The position numbers and the translations under genes are program-made. Of a stretch of DNA of 64,000 nt, positions 36,518-45,257 are shown piece after piece (the stretch's first letter is position 1; the number at the start of each line of letters is the position of its first letter). The DNA is taken from positions 62,001 through 126,000 of the forward strand of contig NZ_PJZI01000008.1 in the NCBI RefSeq assembly GCF_002858805.1. The letters are read 5' to 3'. The notes under the pieces were generated by a model. That model searched no databases and had not been told where the DNA came from. It saw only the letters and a program-made list of their open reading frames with translations. The DNA comes from Chimaeribacter arupi (lineage in GTDB: Bacteria > Pseudomonadota > Gammaproteobacteria > Enterobacterales > Enterobacteriaceae).

Positions 36518-37813
36518 ATGACGGCACACACTCTCCCGCTGGGTTTTACGGCACGCACCAAATGGCAGCAACTGGTGCTCGGTTTGATCTGTATGGCGGC
36601 AATCTCCAGCCCGCAATATGTCTGGACGTTACTCACCAAGCCGCTGGCAGCGTCATTGGACGTGCCGCTGGCAGAACTTCAGGTGACCTTTTCCCTGCTG
36701 ATTATCCTTCAGACCTTCTTCTCACCGTTTCAGGGCAAATTGATTGACCGCTTTGGCCCACGGTTGCTTATCTCGCTCGGCACGCTGCTGGCGGGATTCA
36801 GTTGGGTGCTGACCTCACAGGTCGCCAGCCTGCCGATGCTCTATCTGGTGTATGGCGGTATGGGCGGCCTCGGTACCGGCATTGTTTATGTGGGCGTGGT
36901 GGGGCTGATGGTGCGCTGGTTCCCGGCGCAGCGCGGCTTTGCCGCCGGGATGGTGGCGGCGGGCTACGGCATGGGCGCGATTGTCACCACATTCCCGATC
37001 TCCGCCTCGCTGGCGGCGTATGGCCTGAGCCACACCCTGTGGCTGTTCGGGCTGATCTTTGCCGCCATTGGGTTTGTCGCGGCGCAGGGGCTGCGTGTGC
37101 CGCCGTCGGCCGTGCCGGCGCATCATGACGCCACGGCGGGCGCGCCCGCCCAGCGGCAGTTCCGCCCCGGTGAAATGTTGCGCCAGCCGCTGTTCTGGCT
37201 GATGTTTTTGATGATGACCATGATGTCCACCTCCGGCCTGATGGTCACCTCGCAGATGGCGATCTTCGCCCACGATTTCGGCATGACCGGCGTGACGGTG
37301 TTTGGCCTGGCGGCGCTGCCGCTGGCGATGACCATCGACCGCTTCACCAACGGCCTGACCCGCCCGCTGTGCGGCTTTATCTCTGACCGCATCGGGCGTG
37401 AAAAGATGATGTTCTGGGCCTTTGCGCTGGAAGGGGTGGCGATGACGCTCTGGCTGATGTGCCGCAGCGATCCGGTGCTGTTTGTGCTGCTCTCCGGGCT
37501 GGTGTTCTTTGGCTGGGGTGAAATCTTTTCGCTGTTCCCGTCCACGCTGACGGATACCTTCGGGGCGCAACACGCCACCAGCAACTATGGCTGGCTCTAT
37601 ATGTCGCAAGGGGTAGGCTCCATCTTCGGCGGGCCGCTGGCGGCGATGCTCTATCAGCACAGCGGTGGCTGGGGGCTGGTGTTCGGCAGCGCGATTACCC
37701 TGGATTTCATCACCGCGGCCCTGGCGCTCTGGGTGCTGAAACCCTGGCGCGCCCGGTTCCTGAGCCGCCAGCCCGCGGCCTTTGCCCCGCAGGCCGTCTC
37801 AACGGCACCGTAA
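36518..37813 (+). CDS. MFS transporter, OFA (oxalate/formate antiporter-like) family
   Basis: 431 residues, 12 helices. Family marks include SPQYVWTLLTKPLAASL near the start, FQGKLIDRFGPRLLISLGTLLAG (loop 2-3 motif), GGLGTGIVYVGVVGLMVRWFPAQRGFAAGMVAAGYGMG, and FTNGLTRPLCGFISDRIGREK. The OFA family carries small carboxylates. ATG 36518 has AAAGGAA eight bases upstream; the frame is open from 36395. A terminator separates it from the phospho-lyase gene, so membership of the amino-alcohol operon is doubtful. The substrate is unknown. Confidence 0.88.
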   Translation: MTAHTLPLGFTARTKWQQLVLGLICMAAISSPQYVWTLLTKPLAASLDVPLAELQVTFSLLIILQTFFSPFQGKLIDRFGPRLLISLGTLLAGFSWVLTSQVASLPMLYLVYGGMGGLGTGIVYVGVVGLMVRWFPAQRGFAAGMVAAGYGMGAIVTTFPISASLAAYGLSHTLWLFGLIFAAIGFVAAQGLRVPPSAVPAHHDATAGAPAQRQFRPGEMLRQPLFWLMFLMMTMMSTSGLMVTSQMAIFAHDFGMTGVTVFGLAALPLAMTIDRFTNGLTRPLCGFISDRIGREKMMFWAFALEGVAMTLWLMCRSDPVLFVLLSGLVFFGWGEIFSLFPSTLTDTFGAQHATSNYGWLYMSQGVGSIFGGPLAAMLYQHSGGWGLVFGSAITLDFITAALALWVLKPWRARFLSRQPAAFAPQAVSTAP

Positions 37814-37819
37814 CCTGCC

Positions 37820-37849
37820 GGCCGGACATCCGCTGTCCGGCCCGTTTTT
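37820..37849 (+). terminator. Terminator after the OFA-type transporter
   Basis: Stem GGCCGGACA / TGTCCGGCC with a five-base loop followed by CG and five T. Confidence 0.9.
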
Positions 37850-37853
37850 CCCG

Positions 37854-38660
37854 CTAACTCAGCAGATCAATATAGCGTTTTACCGCCTGCGCCACGACGC
37901 GCTTGCCGTCATGCAGGATTTGCTGGCCGGGAAATGCCCCGTACAACCGGTTAAAAGAGAGCGTGTCCAACCGGCTGCCGATATGGCGCACATCGCTTGC
38001 GCCCAGCGGCAACAGATTGGGGTAACTGCGCATAAAGGAGACGTGGGCGTTGTCCGGGGAGATTTGCAGCGTGTCGCCTACCAGCACCACACCGGTGCGA
38101 TCGTGGGTGCCGTTCCAGTGCAACACTGTGGCACCGGGGAAGTGCCCGCCGAGGCAGGCGAGCTGCACACCGGGCAGCAGATCCAGGGCTTCCCCCTTCC
38201 AGAAATGGATCGCCGGGGAAGGGCGCACCACCCACGCACGGTCGGCGGCGTGCAGGTGAACCGGCACATTGCCGAACGCTGCGCTCCAGTCCTGCATCCG
38301 GGTGTAGTAATGCGGGTGGGACACGGCAATATGCGCCAGCCCGCCGAGGCTCTGCACCAGCGCTTTGGTGGCGTCATCCAGCAGGGCGGTGCAGTCCCAT
38401 AAGATATTGCCGTGCGGGGTTTGCAGTAAGAAGGCCCGCTGGCCGATGCCCAGCTCAGGCGTCGGGTGCAGGCTGAACAGGCCCGGCTCGTGCAACTGCC
38501 AGGCGTGGGTGTAGTGTTGGTCAATGTGCTCGGCGGTGGTCCACTTTTGCCCATCAGGCGGTACCCACTGGCGTTCATCATCGCAGATTGCGCAGTGTGC
38601 CGGTGCGGCTGCGACCGGCGGGTAAGCGGTGCCGCACGTGGAACATACATAAAGGGTCAT
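37854..38660 (-). CDS. Metallo-beta-lactamase-fold hydrolase with N-terminal zinc ribbon
   Basis: 268 residues. The first ~30 carry two Cys-x2-Cys pairs (YVCSTCGTAY, HCAICDD), a rubredoxin-like zinc ribbon. The rest is an MBL fold: LLQTPHGNILWDCT, IAVSHPHYYTRMQDW (the H-x-H-x4-D-like metal motif, here His-Pro-His then Asp seven residues later), LGGHFPGATVLHW and VLVGDTLQISPD. ATG 38660 follows GGAGGAG. The substrate is unknown; the zinc ribbon suggests a partner-binding or redox role. It stands alone. Confidence 0.82.
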   Translation of the reverse strand: MTLYVCSTCGTAYPPVAAAPAHCAICDDERQWVPPDGQKWTTAEHIDQHYTHAWQLHEPGLFSLHPTPELGIGQRAFLLQTPHGNILWDCTALLDDATKALVQSLGGLAHIAVSHPHYYTRMQDWSAAFGNVPVHLHAADRAWVVRPSPAIHFWKGEALDLLPGVQLACLGGHFPGATVLHWNGTHDRTGVVLVGDTLQISPDNAHVSFMRSYPNLLPLGASDVRHIGSRLDTLSFNRLYGAFPGQQILHDGKRVVAQAVKRYIDLLS

Positions 38661-38987
38661 CAGCTCCTCCCTGTCGTCTCGCGCCACTCTGGGGCAAGCT
38701 CCGGCCCGCAAGGCGCAACGTCAGCACCCCTCATCAGATTATCCGCGACGGGTGCCACCATAGATAAGAATAGTTGATGATTACGCTTGTGCCTGTTATT
38801 GCAGCTATTCCTGCCCCGGCTGATTTTATGCGGCACGTTTCCCATTATGGTGAATAGCCTTTTGGTTTGTGTGGCTAAGTTTGTATACTCTCCGCGCCTG
38901 ATTTAGCAGGTAAGCGCCACAGGCGGCCGGGCACCCTGCACACGTGCCGTCTGATGACACATGGTTGTGTTTCCGGAGTGACGGGTT
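38661..38987. other. Intergenic gap
   Basis: 327 bases between the divergent MBL gene and the small protein at 38988. No convincing gene or RNA is seen; it should hold both promoters. Confidence 0.5.
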
Positions 38988-39206
38988 ATGAAGAATGAAG
39001 AAAGAGACAATATTTTAGACCGGCTTGAACAGGTGCTGATCAGCAGCAAACTGGGCGCCGAGGAGCAGGTGGCGGTCGTGATGCTGCTGACGTTTAACCT
39101 GTTGGCCGCCAGCCGCACCAATGCCGTCAGCCTGGAGATTTCCGATGGGCGCACCCTGTCTGTAAAACTGGAAAATCCCCATTCTGCGCCGGTTCATACC
39201 CACTGA
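38988..39206 (+). CDS. Small uncharacterised protein
   Basis: 72 residues, unrecognised. An amphipathic helical N-terminus (ERDNILDRLEQVLISSKLGAEEQVAVVMLLTFNLLAA) precedes a short strand-like tail ending HTH. GGAGTGACGG lies just before the ATG, and a good terminator follows at 39218, so it is probably real and expressed on its own. Cytoplasmic by appearance. Confidence 0.6.
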   Translation: MKNEERDNILDRLEQVLISSKLGAEEQVAVVMLLTFNLLAASRTNAVSLEISDGRTLSVKLENPHSAPVHTH

Positions 39207-39217
39207 TTCCCTTTGTT

Positions 39218-39244
39218 CACGGGCAGGCGCGCTGCCCGTGTTTT
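39218..39244 (+). terminator. Terminator after the small protein
   Basis: Perfect 9-bp stem CACGGGCAG / CTGCCCGTG with a GCGCG loop and four T following. Confidence 0.88.
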
Positions 39245-39254
39245 CCTTCCTGCT

Positions 39255-40184
39255 TTATTCCTGCAAGGCACGCAGGCGGTTAATGCGCTGCTCTTCCAGC
39301 GGCTGGGTGGCCGGGGCCAGCACGAAATCAAATTCAATCTCGGTGTGCGGGTGCGGCAGGTCGCGCCGGGCGCTGAGTTGCGGGTCAGTGATCTCCACTG
39401 GTTCAGCAATCAGTTCATCACGGGTAGCGAACGCGAAATCGTCCCACAGGTACTGGTCACCGTTGAGGTTGATCTGGGTGGTAAGGTGCTTGTGGCCGGG
39501 CGCAGAGATAAAGAAGTGGATATGCGCCGGGCGGTTGCCGTGGCGGCCGAGGCGGTCCAGCAGCGCCTGCGTTGGGCCGTCCGGCGGGCAGCCGTAGCCG
39601 GACGGCACAATGCTGCGCACGGCGTAACGGCCGTCGGCATCGGTTTTCACACGGCGGCGCAGGTTGTATTCGCTCTGTGATTTATCAAAGAACGAGTAAT
39701 TGCCGAGCGTATTGGCGTGCCAGATGTCCACAATCGCCCCCGGCAGCGGCTGACCGCCCGTGTCTTTCACCTGGCCATGCAGCCACATCACCCGGCCCTG
39801 ATCCTGGCCGTCATCCATGCGTGCATAGCCGTCACTTAACGGGGCATTCGCCACATACAACGGCCCCTCAATGGTGCGGGGGGTGCCGCCGCCAAAGCCC
39901 GCCTCGGCCTCGCGCGCATCTTCACGCAGGTCGAGGTAGTGCTCCAGCCCCAGGCCCGCTGCCAGCAGCGCCGCCTCCTGCCGCCCGCCCAGGGTGTGCA
40001 GGTAATTGGCTGCCTGCCAGAACTCCTCCGGCGTAATATCAAATTCATCAATCAGGTTACAAATATCGCCCACCAGCCGGTGCATTATTTTTTTAAAGCG
40101 AAGATCGCCGCCTTCACTATTAAGCCCGCTGCTGATCTCAATTAATTTTTTTACGTCTTCATGCTGGCTGAATTTAGTTGTCAT
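39255..40184 (-). CDS. catA: Catechol 1,2-dioxygenase
   Basis: 309 residues. Intradiol dioxygenase that opens catechol between the two hydroxyls to cis,cis-muconate. The four Fe(III) ligands are visible: Tyr in TIEGPLYVANAP, Tyr in DADGRYAVRSI (or the nearby SGYG) and the two His in RPAHIHFFISAPGH. The helical N-terminal dimerisation domain (residues ~1-100) is present. It is the last gene of the seven-gene pcaIJFD-catBCA unit. Confidence 0.95.
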   Translation of the reverse strand: MTTKFSQHEDVKKLIEISSGLNSEGGDLRFKKIMHRLVGDICNLIDEFDITPEEFWQAANYLHTLGGRQEAALLAAGLGLEHYLDLREDAREAEAGFGGGTPRTIEGPLYVANAPLSDGYARMDDGQDQGRVMWLHGQVKDTGGQPLPGAIVDIWHANTLGNYSFFDKSQSEYNLRRRVKTDADGRYAVRSIVPSGYGCPPDGPTQALLDRLGRHGNRPAHIHFFISAPGHKHLTTQINLNGDQYLWDDFAFATRDELIAEPVEITDPQLSARRDLPHPHTEIEFDFVLAPATQPLEEQRINRLRALQE

Positions 40185-40271
40185 GTTATCGCCCTCATTG
40201 CAGTGTAGGGTAGGTCAGGGTAGACAGCGGCAGGGCGGCGTGAATACACCGCCCGGTATAGCCTTTTTTAA

Positions 40272-40562
40272 TTAACGGTCGTCGCTATGAATACTGGAAG
40301 GGTGGCGGCATAACGGTGCCACGCTGATGGTCATGTACGGGTAAAGCGGCAACCCGTTCAACAGGTTATGCAATTCTTCATTGCTCTCCACGTCGAAAAT
40401 ACTGACGTTGGCATAACTGCCTGCTACCCGCCAGACATGCCGCCATTTGCCCTGCTCCTGTAATTTCTGGGCATAGGCTTTCTCGTCCGCTTTTATTTTA
40501 TCTGCCACATCTTTCGGCATATCCAGCGGAATATTCACGGTCATCTCAACTTTAAATAACAT
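40272..40562 (-). CDS. catC: Muconolactone delta-isomerase
   Basis: 96 residues, the normal length. It has the family pattern MLFKVEMTVNIPLDMPKDVADKIKADEKAYAQKLQEQGKW and ends with GLPLYPYMTISVAPL. It converts muconolactone to beta-ketoadipate enol-lactone. It lies between catB and catA, 21 bases after catB. Confidence 0.95.
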   Translation of the reverse strand: MLFKVEMTVNIPLDMPKDVADKIKADEKAYAQKLQEQGKWRHVWRVAGSYANVSIFDVESNEELHNLLNGLPLYPYMTISVAPLCRHPSSIHSDDR

Positions 40563-40583
40563 CCGGTGACTCCTGTGTAAGAT

Positions 40584-41699
40584 CTATTTGCGTTGGTAGA
40601 AGCGGAATTTATCTTCATCCAGCGTGATGCCCAACCCTGGGCCTTGCGGCAGGGTAACCCGGCCATCACGGAAAACCGGGGGGTTGGCAATAATATCGTC
40701 TTTCAGTAACAGCGGGCCAAACATCTCCGTGCCCCAGCTGAGCGGCAGGGTTGACCAGGCGTGCAGTGAGGCCACGGTGCCGAGCGTGCCCTCCAGCATG
40801 GTGCCGCCATACAGCGCGATGCCCGCTGCCTGCGCCACATGGGCCAGCTTCAGCGCTTGCGCCGGGCCGCCTGCTTTGGCAATTTTCAGTGCATAGGCCC
40901 CGGTAAACCCGGCTGCTGCCAGCGCATAACCGTCGTGGGCGTCGGCTACCGCTTCATCCGCCAGCACCGGCAGCACAAAACGTTGGCTGAGGCTGACCAG
41001 CGCGGCGCGGTCCCACAATGCTACCGGCTGCTCCACCAGGTCGATGCCGATTTCCTGCAACGCCGCCATGCCGCGCACGGCGGTGACGGCGTCCCACGCC
41101 TGATTCACATCCACCCGGATGCTGACGCCGTCACCCAGCCCCTCTTTGATTGCCTGGGTATGGCGCAGGTCTTCCGCCAGCGTTTTCGCGCCGATTTTCA
41201 GCTTAAAGGCCTGATGGCGGCCCTCTGCCAGCAGCCGTTTGCCCTCGTCGATATCGCGCCCGGTATCGCCGCTGGCGAGTGTCCACAACACCGGCAGGGA
41301 AGGCGTGATCGCGCCGCCCAGCAGGGTGCTGACCGGCACCCCGAGGCGTTTGCCCTGAAGGTCGAGCAGGGCGGTTTCCAGCGCCGATTTGGCAAACGTG
41401 TTGCCCTTCACCGGCAGGTTCATCGCCGCCGCCAGTGATGCCGGGCCGTCAAAACGTTTGCCGCACACCGCCGGGGCGAGGTAAGTGTCAATGGCGGATT
41501 TGATGCCCTCCGGGCTTTCCGGGCCGTAGCTCAGGCCGCCGATGGTGGTCGCCTCGCCCCAGCCGACTGCGCCGTCGCTGTCGGTCATTTTGACGATGGT
41601 CAGGGTCTGGCAGCCCATGGTGGCCATCGAGAGTTTATGCGGACGGATGGTGGGAATATCCACCAGCCAGCTCTCAATGCGTGCGATCTGAATGCTCAT
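40584..41699 (-). CDS. catB: Muconate cycloisomerase
   Basis: 371 residues of the enolase superfamily. It carries the Lys pair region QAFKLKIGAKTL, the metal ligands in SIRVDVNQAWD, DLVEQPVALWD and LPVLADEAVADAHDGY, and the second Lys in GAYALKIAKAGG. It lactonises cis,cis-muconate to muconolactone. Its start overlaps the end of pcaD by 26 bases, which argues for coupled translation. Confidence 0.95.
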   Translation of the reverse strand: MSIQIARIESWLVDIPTIRPHKLSMATMGCQTLTIVKMTDSDGAVGWGEATTIGGLSYGPESPEGIKSAIDTYLAPAVCGKRFDGPASLAAAMNLPVKGNTFAKSALETALLDLQGKRLGVPVSTLLGGAITPSLPVLWTLASGDTGRDIDEGKRLLAEGRHQAFKLKIGAKTLAEDLRHTQAIKEGLGDGVSIRVDVNQAWDAVTAVRGMAALQEIGIDLVEQPVALWDRAALVSLSQRFVLPVLADEAVADAHDGYALAAAGFTGAYALKIAKAGGPAQALKLAHVAQAAGIALYGGTMLEGTLGTVASLHAWSTLPLSWGTEMFGPLLLKDDIIANPPVFRDGRVTLPQGPGLGITLDEDKFRFYQRK

Positions 41700-42465
41700 C
41701 GGCGGCTCCTTGTCGTTCTAAAAAATGCAGCAATTGGGCGGTGAAGGCGTCCGGCACTTCGATATTGCTGAGGTGCGAGGCGGGCAGAATATGCAGTTCA
41801 GCATCCGGCGCGTGGCGGAGAATCTCCCCGGCGTCCTGCACGGTGGTGACCAGGTCATCCTGCCCGGCCAGCACCCGCATCGGGCGCGGCATGGCGGGCA
41901 GTGCGCTGCGGAGGTCCGCCCCGGCCAGCGCCTCACAGCAGGCGGCGTAGCCCTCTGCATCGGCGGCCGCCAGCGCAGCGGCCAGGGCATTGACCTGTTC
42001 CGGGTGGCGGCGGATAAAGTCCTCGTTGAACCAGCGGGCGGGGGAGGCCTCCGCCACCGGCTTCAGCCCCTCTGCGCGTACCAGCCGCGCCCGTTCCAGC
42101 CAGCCTTCGCGGCTGCCGATGCGGGCGGCCGTGTTCGCGACAACAAAGGCGTGGAAGCGTGACGGCGCATAGCGGTTGAGCCACAGCCCGGTCAGCCCGC
42201 CCATCGAGATGCCGCAGAAATACGCCTGCTCTGCACCGACGTGATTCAGCAGGGTAATCACATCTTCACCCAGTTGCGCCAGCGTCAGCGGTTCAGCGGG
42301 CAGCGGGGTAGTGCCGTGGCCGCGCGGGTTATAGCGCAGCACCCGGAAATGGGCGGTCAGCGCCGCCATCTGCGGCTGCCACATCGTATAAGTGGTGCCG
42401 AGCGAGTTGGCGAGCACCAGCAGTGGGGCCTGTTCCGGCCCGTCGAGGCGGTAATCAATCTCCAT
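41674..42465 (-). CDS. pcaD: 3-oxoadipate enol-lactonase
   Basis: 263 residues, alpha/beta hydrolase with nucleophile elbow YFCGISMGGLTGLW and catalytic His in PASHLSNIEVPDAF. It hydrolyses beta-ketoadipate enol-lactone. It is not fused to PcaC (carboxymuconolactone decarboxylase), which fits a pathway entered from catechol only. Two adjacent ATGs (42468, 42465) are possible starts, with AGGAG upstream. Confidence 0.93.
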   Translation of the reverse strand: MEIDYRLDGPEQAPLLVLANSLGTTYTMWQPQMAALTAHFRVLRYNPRGHGTTPLPAEPLTLAQLGEDVITLLNHVGAEQAYFCGISMGGLTGLWLNRYAPSRFHAFVVANTAARIGSREGWLERARLVRAEGLKPVAEASPARWFNEDFIRRHPEQVNALAAALAAADAEGYAACCEALAGADLRSALPAMPRPMRVLAGQDDLVTTVQDAGEILRHAPDAELHILPASHLSNIEVPDAFTAQLLHFLERQGAADEHSDRTH

Positions 42466-42474
42466 CATCTCTCC

Positions 42475-43677
42475 TCAGGCCCGTTCCAGGATCAGCGCGA
42501 TACCCTGGCCGACGCCGATGCACATGGTGCACAGGGCGTAACGGCCGCCGGTGCGTTGCAGTTCATAGGCCGCGGCCATCGCCAGCCGCCCGCCGGAGGC
42601 ACCGAGCGGGTGGCCGAGCGCGATCGCGCCGCCGTGCGGGTTGACGTGCGGCGCGTCATCCGGCAGCCCCAGTTCACGGGTCACGGCCAGCGCCTGCGCG
42701 GCAAAGGCTTCGTTCAGCTCAATCACGTCCATCTGGTCAAGGCTCAGCCCGGTATTCTGCAACACTTTGCGCACGGCGGAGATCGGGCCGACGCCCATAA
42801 ACGCCGGTTCCAGCCCGATAACCGCGCTGGCGACAACCCGCGCCAGCGGCGTCAGGCCGTTGCGTTGTGCGCCGCGCTCGCTGGCCAGCAGCAGGGCGCA
42901 GGCACCGTCATTCAGGCCGGAGGCGTTGCCCGCCGTCACAGTACCCTGGCCGTTGACGACCGGTTTCAGCTTTGCCAGCGCCTCCAGGGAGGTGGCGCGC
43001 GGGTGTTCATCCCGTTCAACGCGCAGCGGTTCGCCCCGTTTTTGCGGGATCGTCACCGGCATCAACTGGCGGGCAAATATCCCGCTCTCCTGGGCGGCGG
43101 CGGTGCGCTGCTGGCTGCGCAGGGCAAAGGCGTCCTGATCTTCCCGGCTGATGCCAAAGCGCGCCGCGACGTTTTCAGCGGTTTGCGGCATGGTTTCCAC
43201 GCCATACAGCGCCTGCATTTTCGGGTTGATGAAGCGCCAGCCCATGGTGGTGTCTTCCAGTTGCATGGTGCGGCTGAAGGCGCTCTCCGCCTTGCCCATC
43301 ACAAACGGCGCGCGCGACATGCTCTCCACGCCGCCGGCCAGCAGCAGGTCGCCCTCGCCGCTTTTAATCGCGCGGGCGGCCATCGCCACCGCATCCAGGC
43401 TGGAACCGCACAGCCGGTTGACCGTGCAGCCCGGCACCGACACCGGCAGCCCGGCCAACAGCAGCGCCATGCGTGCCACGTTGCGGTTGTCTTCGCCCGC
43501 CTGGTTGGCGCAGCCCAGCAGCACATCGTCTAACTGGCCCCAGTCCACCTGCGGGTTGCGCTGCATCAGCGCCTGGATCGGCAGCGCGGCCAGATCGTCA
43601 GCGCGCACCGCGGCCAGCCCGCCATTCAGGCGGCCAAAGGGGGTACGGACTCCATCACACAGATAAGCGGCGTTCAT
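42475..43677 (-). CDS. pcaF: Beta-ketoadipyl-CoA thiolase
   Basis: 400 residues, type I thiolase: nucleophile Cys in VNRLCGSSLDAVAMA, His in GGAIALGHPLGASGGRLA and second Cys in YALCTMCIGVGQGIALI. It cleaves beta-ketoadipyl-CoA to succinyl-CoA and acetyl-CoA, the last step of the pathway. The start overlaps pcaJ by 23 bases. The first residues (MNAAYLCDGVRTPFGRLNGGL) match PcaF rather than fatty-acid thiolases. Confidence 0.94.
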   Translation of the reverse strand: MNAAYLCDGVRTPFGRLNGGLAAVRADDLAALPIQALMQRNPQVDWGQLDDVLLGCANQAGEDNRNVARMALLLAGLPVSVPGCTVNRLCGSSLDAVAMAARAIKSGEGDLLLAGGVESMSRAPFVMGKAESAFSRTMQLEDTTMGWRFINPKMQALYGVETMPQTAENVAARFGISREDQDAFALRSQQRTAAAQESGIFARQLMPVTIPQKRGEPLRVERDEHPRATSLEALAKLKPVVNGQGTVTAGNASGLNDGACALLLASERGAQRNGLTPLARVVASAVIGLEPAFMGVGPISAVRKVLQNTGLSLDQMDVIELNEAFAAQALAVTRELGLPDDAPHVNPHGGAIALGHPLGASGGRLAMAAAYELQRTGGRYALCTMCIGVGQGIALILERA

Positions 43678-44344
43678 CGGCGGCCTCGGTTTGCGTCAGG
43701 TTGAAAATGAGGCGGACCGGGGTCACCTCCTGTAACTGTTCCGGCGTCAGGCCGCCGAAAATCTCCGTCACCACCAGCCCGTCGGGCGTGACATCCATCA
43801 CCGCCAGATCGCTGTAGATACGGCTCACGCAGCCGATGCCGGTCAGCGGGTAGGTGCAGTGCTCCACAATTTTGCACTCGCCGTGGCGGGTGAGGTGCTC
43901 GGTCATCGCGAACACCTGCCGCGCGCCGATCGCCAGATCCATCGCTCCGCCCACCGCCGGGATCGCGCCCGGCTTGCCGGTGCTCCAGTTTGCCAGGTCA
44001 CCGCGTGCCGACACCTGATAAACGCCCAGCACGCAGATGTCGAGGTGGCCGCCGCGCATCATGGCGAAGGAGTCACCGTGGTGGAAATAGCAGCCGCCGG
44101 TCAGCAGCGTCACGTACTGTTTCCCGGCGTTGATCAGCTCCGGGTCTTCCTCGCCCTCCGCAGGGGCAGGCCCCATGCCGAGGATGCCGTTCTCACTTTG
44201 CAGGAAGATCTCTTTATCGTGCGGCAGATAATTGGCGATCTGCGTCGGCATCCCGATGCCCAGGTTGACATACGCCCCTTCCGGGATGTCCTGGGCGATC
44301 CGGCGTGCCAGCTGTTCGTGCGTCAGTTTTTGTTCATAGTTCAT
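43655..44344 (-). CDS. pcaJ: 3-oxoadipate CoA-transferase, subunit B
   Basis: 229 residues. The catalytic Glu lies in IFLQSENGILGMGPAP; GGAMDLAIGAR and DLAVMDVTPDGLVVTEI are family marks. With PcaI it moves CoA from succinyl-CoA to beta-ketoadipate. ATG 44344 sits six bases after AGGAG, with another ATG immediately before it; the open frame reaches 44404 but would overlap pcaI. It is the second gene of the operon. Confidence 0.94.
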   Translation of the reverse strand: MNYEQKLTHEQLARRIAQDIPEGAYVNLGIGMPTQIANYLPHDKEIFLQSENGILGMGPAPAEGEEDPELINAGKQYVTLLTGGCYFHHGDSFAMMRGGHLDICVLGVYQVSARGDLANWSTGKPGAIPAVGGAMDLAIGARQVFAMTEHLTRHGECKIVEHCTYPLTGIGCVSRIYSDLAVMDVTPDGLVVTEIFGGLTPEQLQEVTPVRLIFNLTQTEAADERRLSV

Positions 44345-44354
44345 CATCGGCTCC

Positions 44355-45038
44355 TCAGGCGGAAAGGCGGTCAGCCGGGGCAGTCGCCACCAGACGCTGG
44401 ACAAAAATGCCGGGGGTGATCACCTGTTCCGGGTCAAGCCCGCCCAGCGGCACCAGCCGGTTGACCTCGGCCAGGGTGCAGGTGGCGGCCATCGCCATGA
44501 TCGGCCCGAAGTTGCGCCCGGTTTTGTCATACACCAGGTTGCCCCAGCGGTCACCCAGATGGGCGCGGATCAACGCGTAATCGGCTTTCAGCGGCCGTTC
44601 AAACACATAGTGGCGGCCGTCGATTTCGCGCGTCTCTTTGCCTTCGGCCAGTTGGGTGCCGTAGCCGGTCGGGGTGAAAATCCCGCCCAGCCCGGCGCCG
44701 CCTGCCTGGATGCGCGCCGCCAGGTTGCCCTGCGGCACCAGTTCCAGTTCCAGTTCGCCGCGGCGGTAGAGGTCATCAAATACCCAGGAATCGGACTGGC
44801 GCGGGAAGGAGCAGATCACCTTGCGCACGCAGCCCGCTTTCAGCAGCGCCGCCAGCCCGGTGTCACCGTTCCCGGCGTTGTTGCTGATAAGCGTAAGGTC
44901 ACGCGGGCGGCGGCGGATCAACGCTTCCAGCAGGGCGAACGGCTGCCCGGCCTGCCCAAACCCGCCAATCATCAGGGTTGCCCCATCGGGGATATCCGCC
45001 ACCGCGTCGTCGGTGGAGGGGACGCTTTTATCAATCAT
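44355..45038 (-). CDS. pcaI: 3-oxoadipate CoA-transferase, subunit A
   Basis: 227 residues. It has the CoA-binding glycine loop LMIGGFGQAGQPFALLEAL and FTPTGYGTQLAEGKETREIDG, and ends with the usual GLDPEQVITPGIFVQRLV. It is the promoter-proximal gene of pcaIJFD-catBCA and is divergent from the IclR regulator. Confidence 0.94.
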   Translation of the reverse strand: MIDKSVPSTDDAVADIPDGATLMIGGFGQAGQPFALLEALIRRRPRDLTLISNNAGNGDTGLAALLKAGCVRKVICSFPRQSDSWVFDDLYRRGELELELVPQGNLAARIQAGGAGLGGIFTPTGYGTQLAEGKETREIDGRHYVFERPLKADYALIRAHLGDRWGNLVYDKTGRNFGPIMAMAATCTLAEVNRLVPLGGLDPEQVITPGIFVQRLVATAPADRLSA

Positions 45039-45257
45039 CGGCTCTCCTGTCCTGTGTCTGCCTTGTTGGCTGCTCTTTTTTCACCCTATGCCTGCCCACC
45101 CGGCCGCTGCAAGACCGAATATCAAAACATTGTGCGATTATCGGCCATATTGTTATTGAGGTGTTAAAATTGTGATCTACCCAGAGAAAAGCGCGGGTGC
45201 AGGCTTGCCGCGGCGCAACAGGGTGAGGTACAGAATCGGCAGCGAAAAAGGAGGCTC
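45039..45257. promoter_or_regulatory. Divergent pcaI / pcaR control region
   Basis: 219 bases between oppositely oriented operon and regulator. The right half is AT-rich (around 45115-45180). IclR-type PcaR/CatR-like proteins bind in such a gap; I cannot define the operator by eye. Confidence 0.55.

Noticed and set aside
42241-43533. 430-codon plus-strand open frame
   Set aside because: It lies antisense to pcaD and pcaF, which have complete active-site motifs; its composition (His, Gln, Arg-rich) is typical of a shadow frame in GC-rich DNA.
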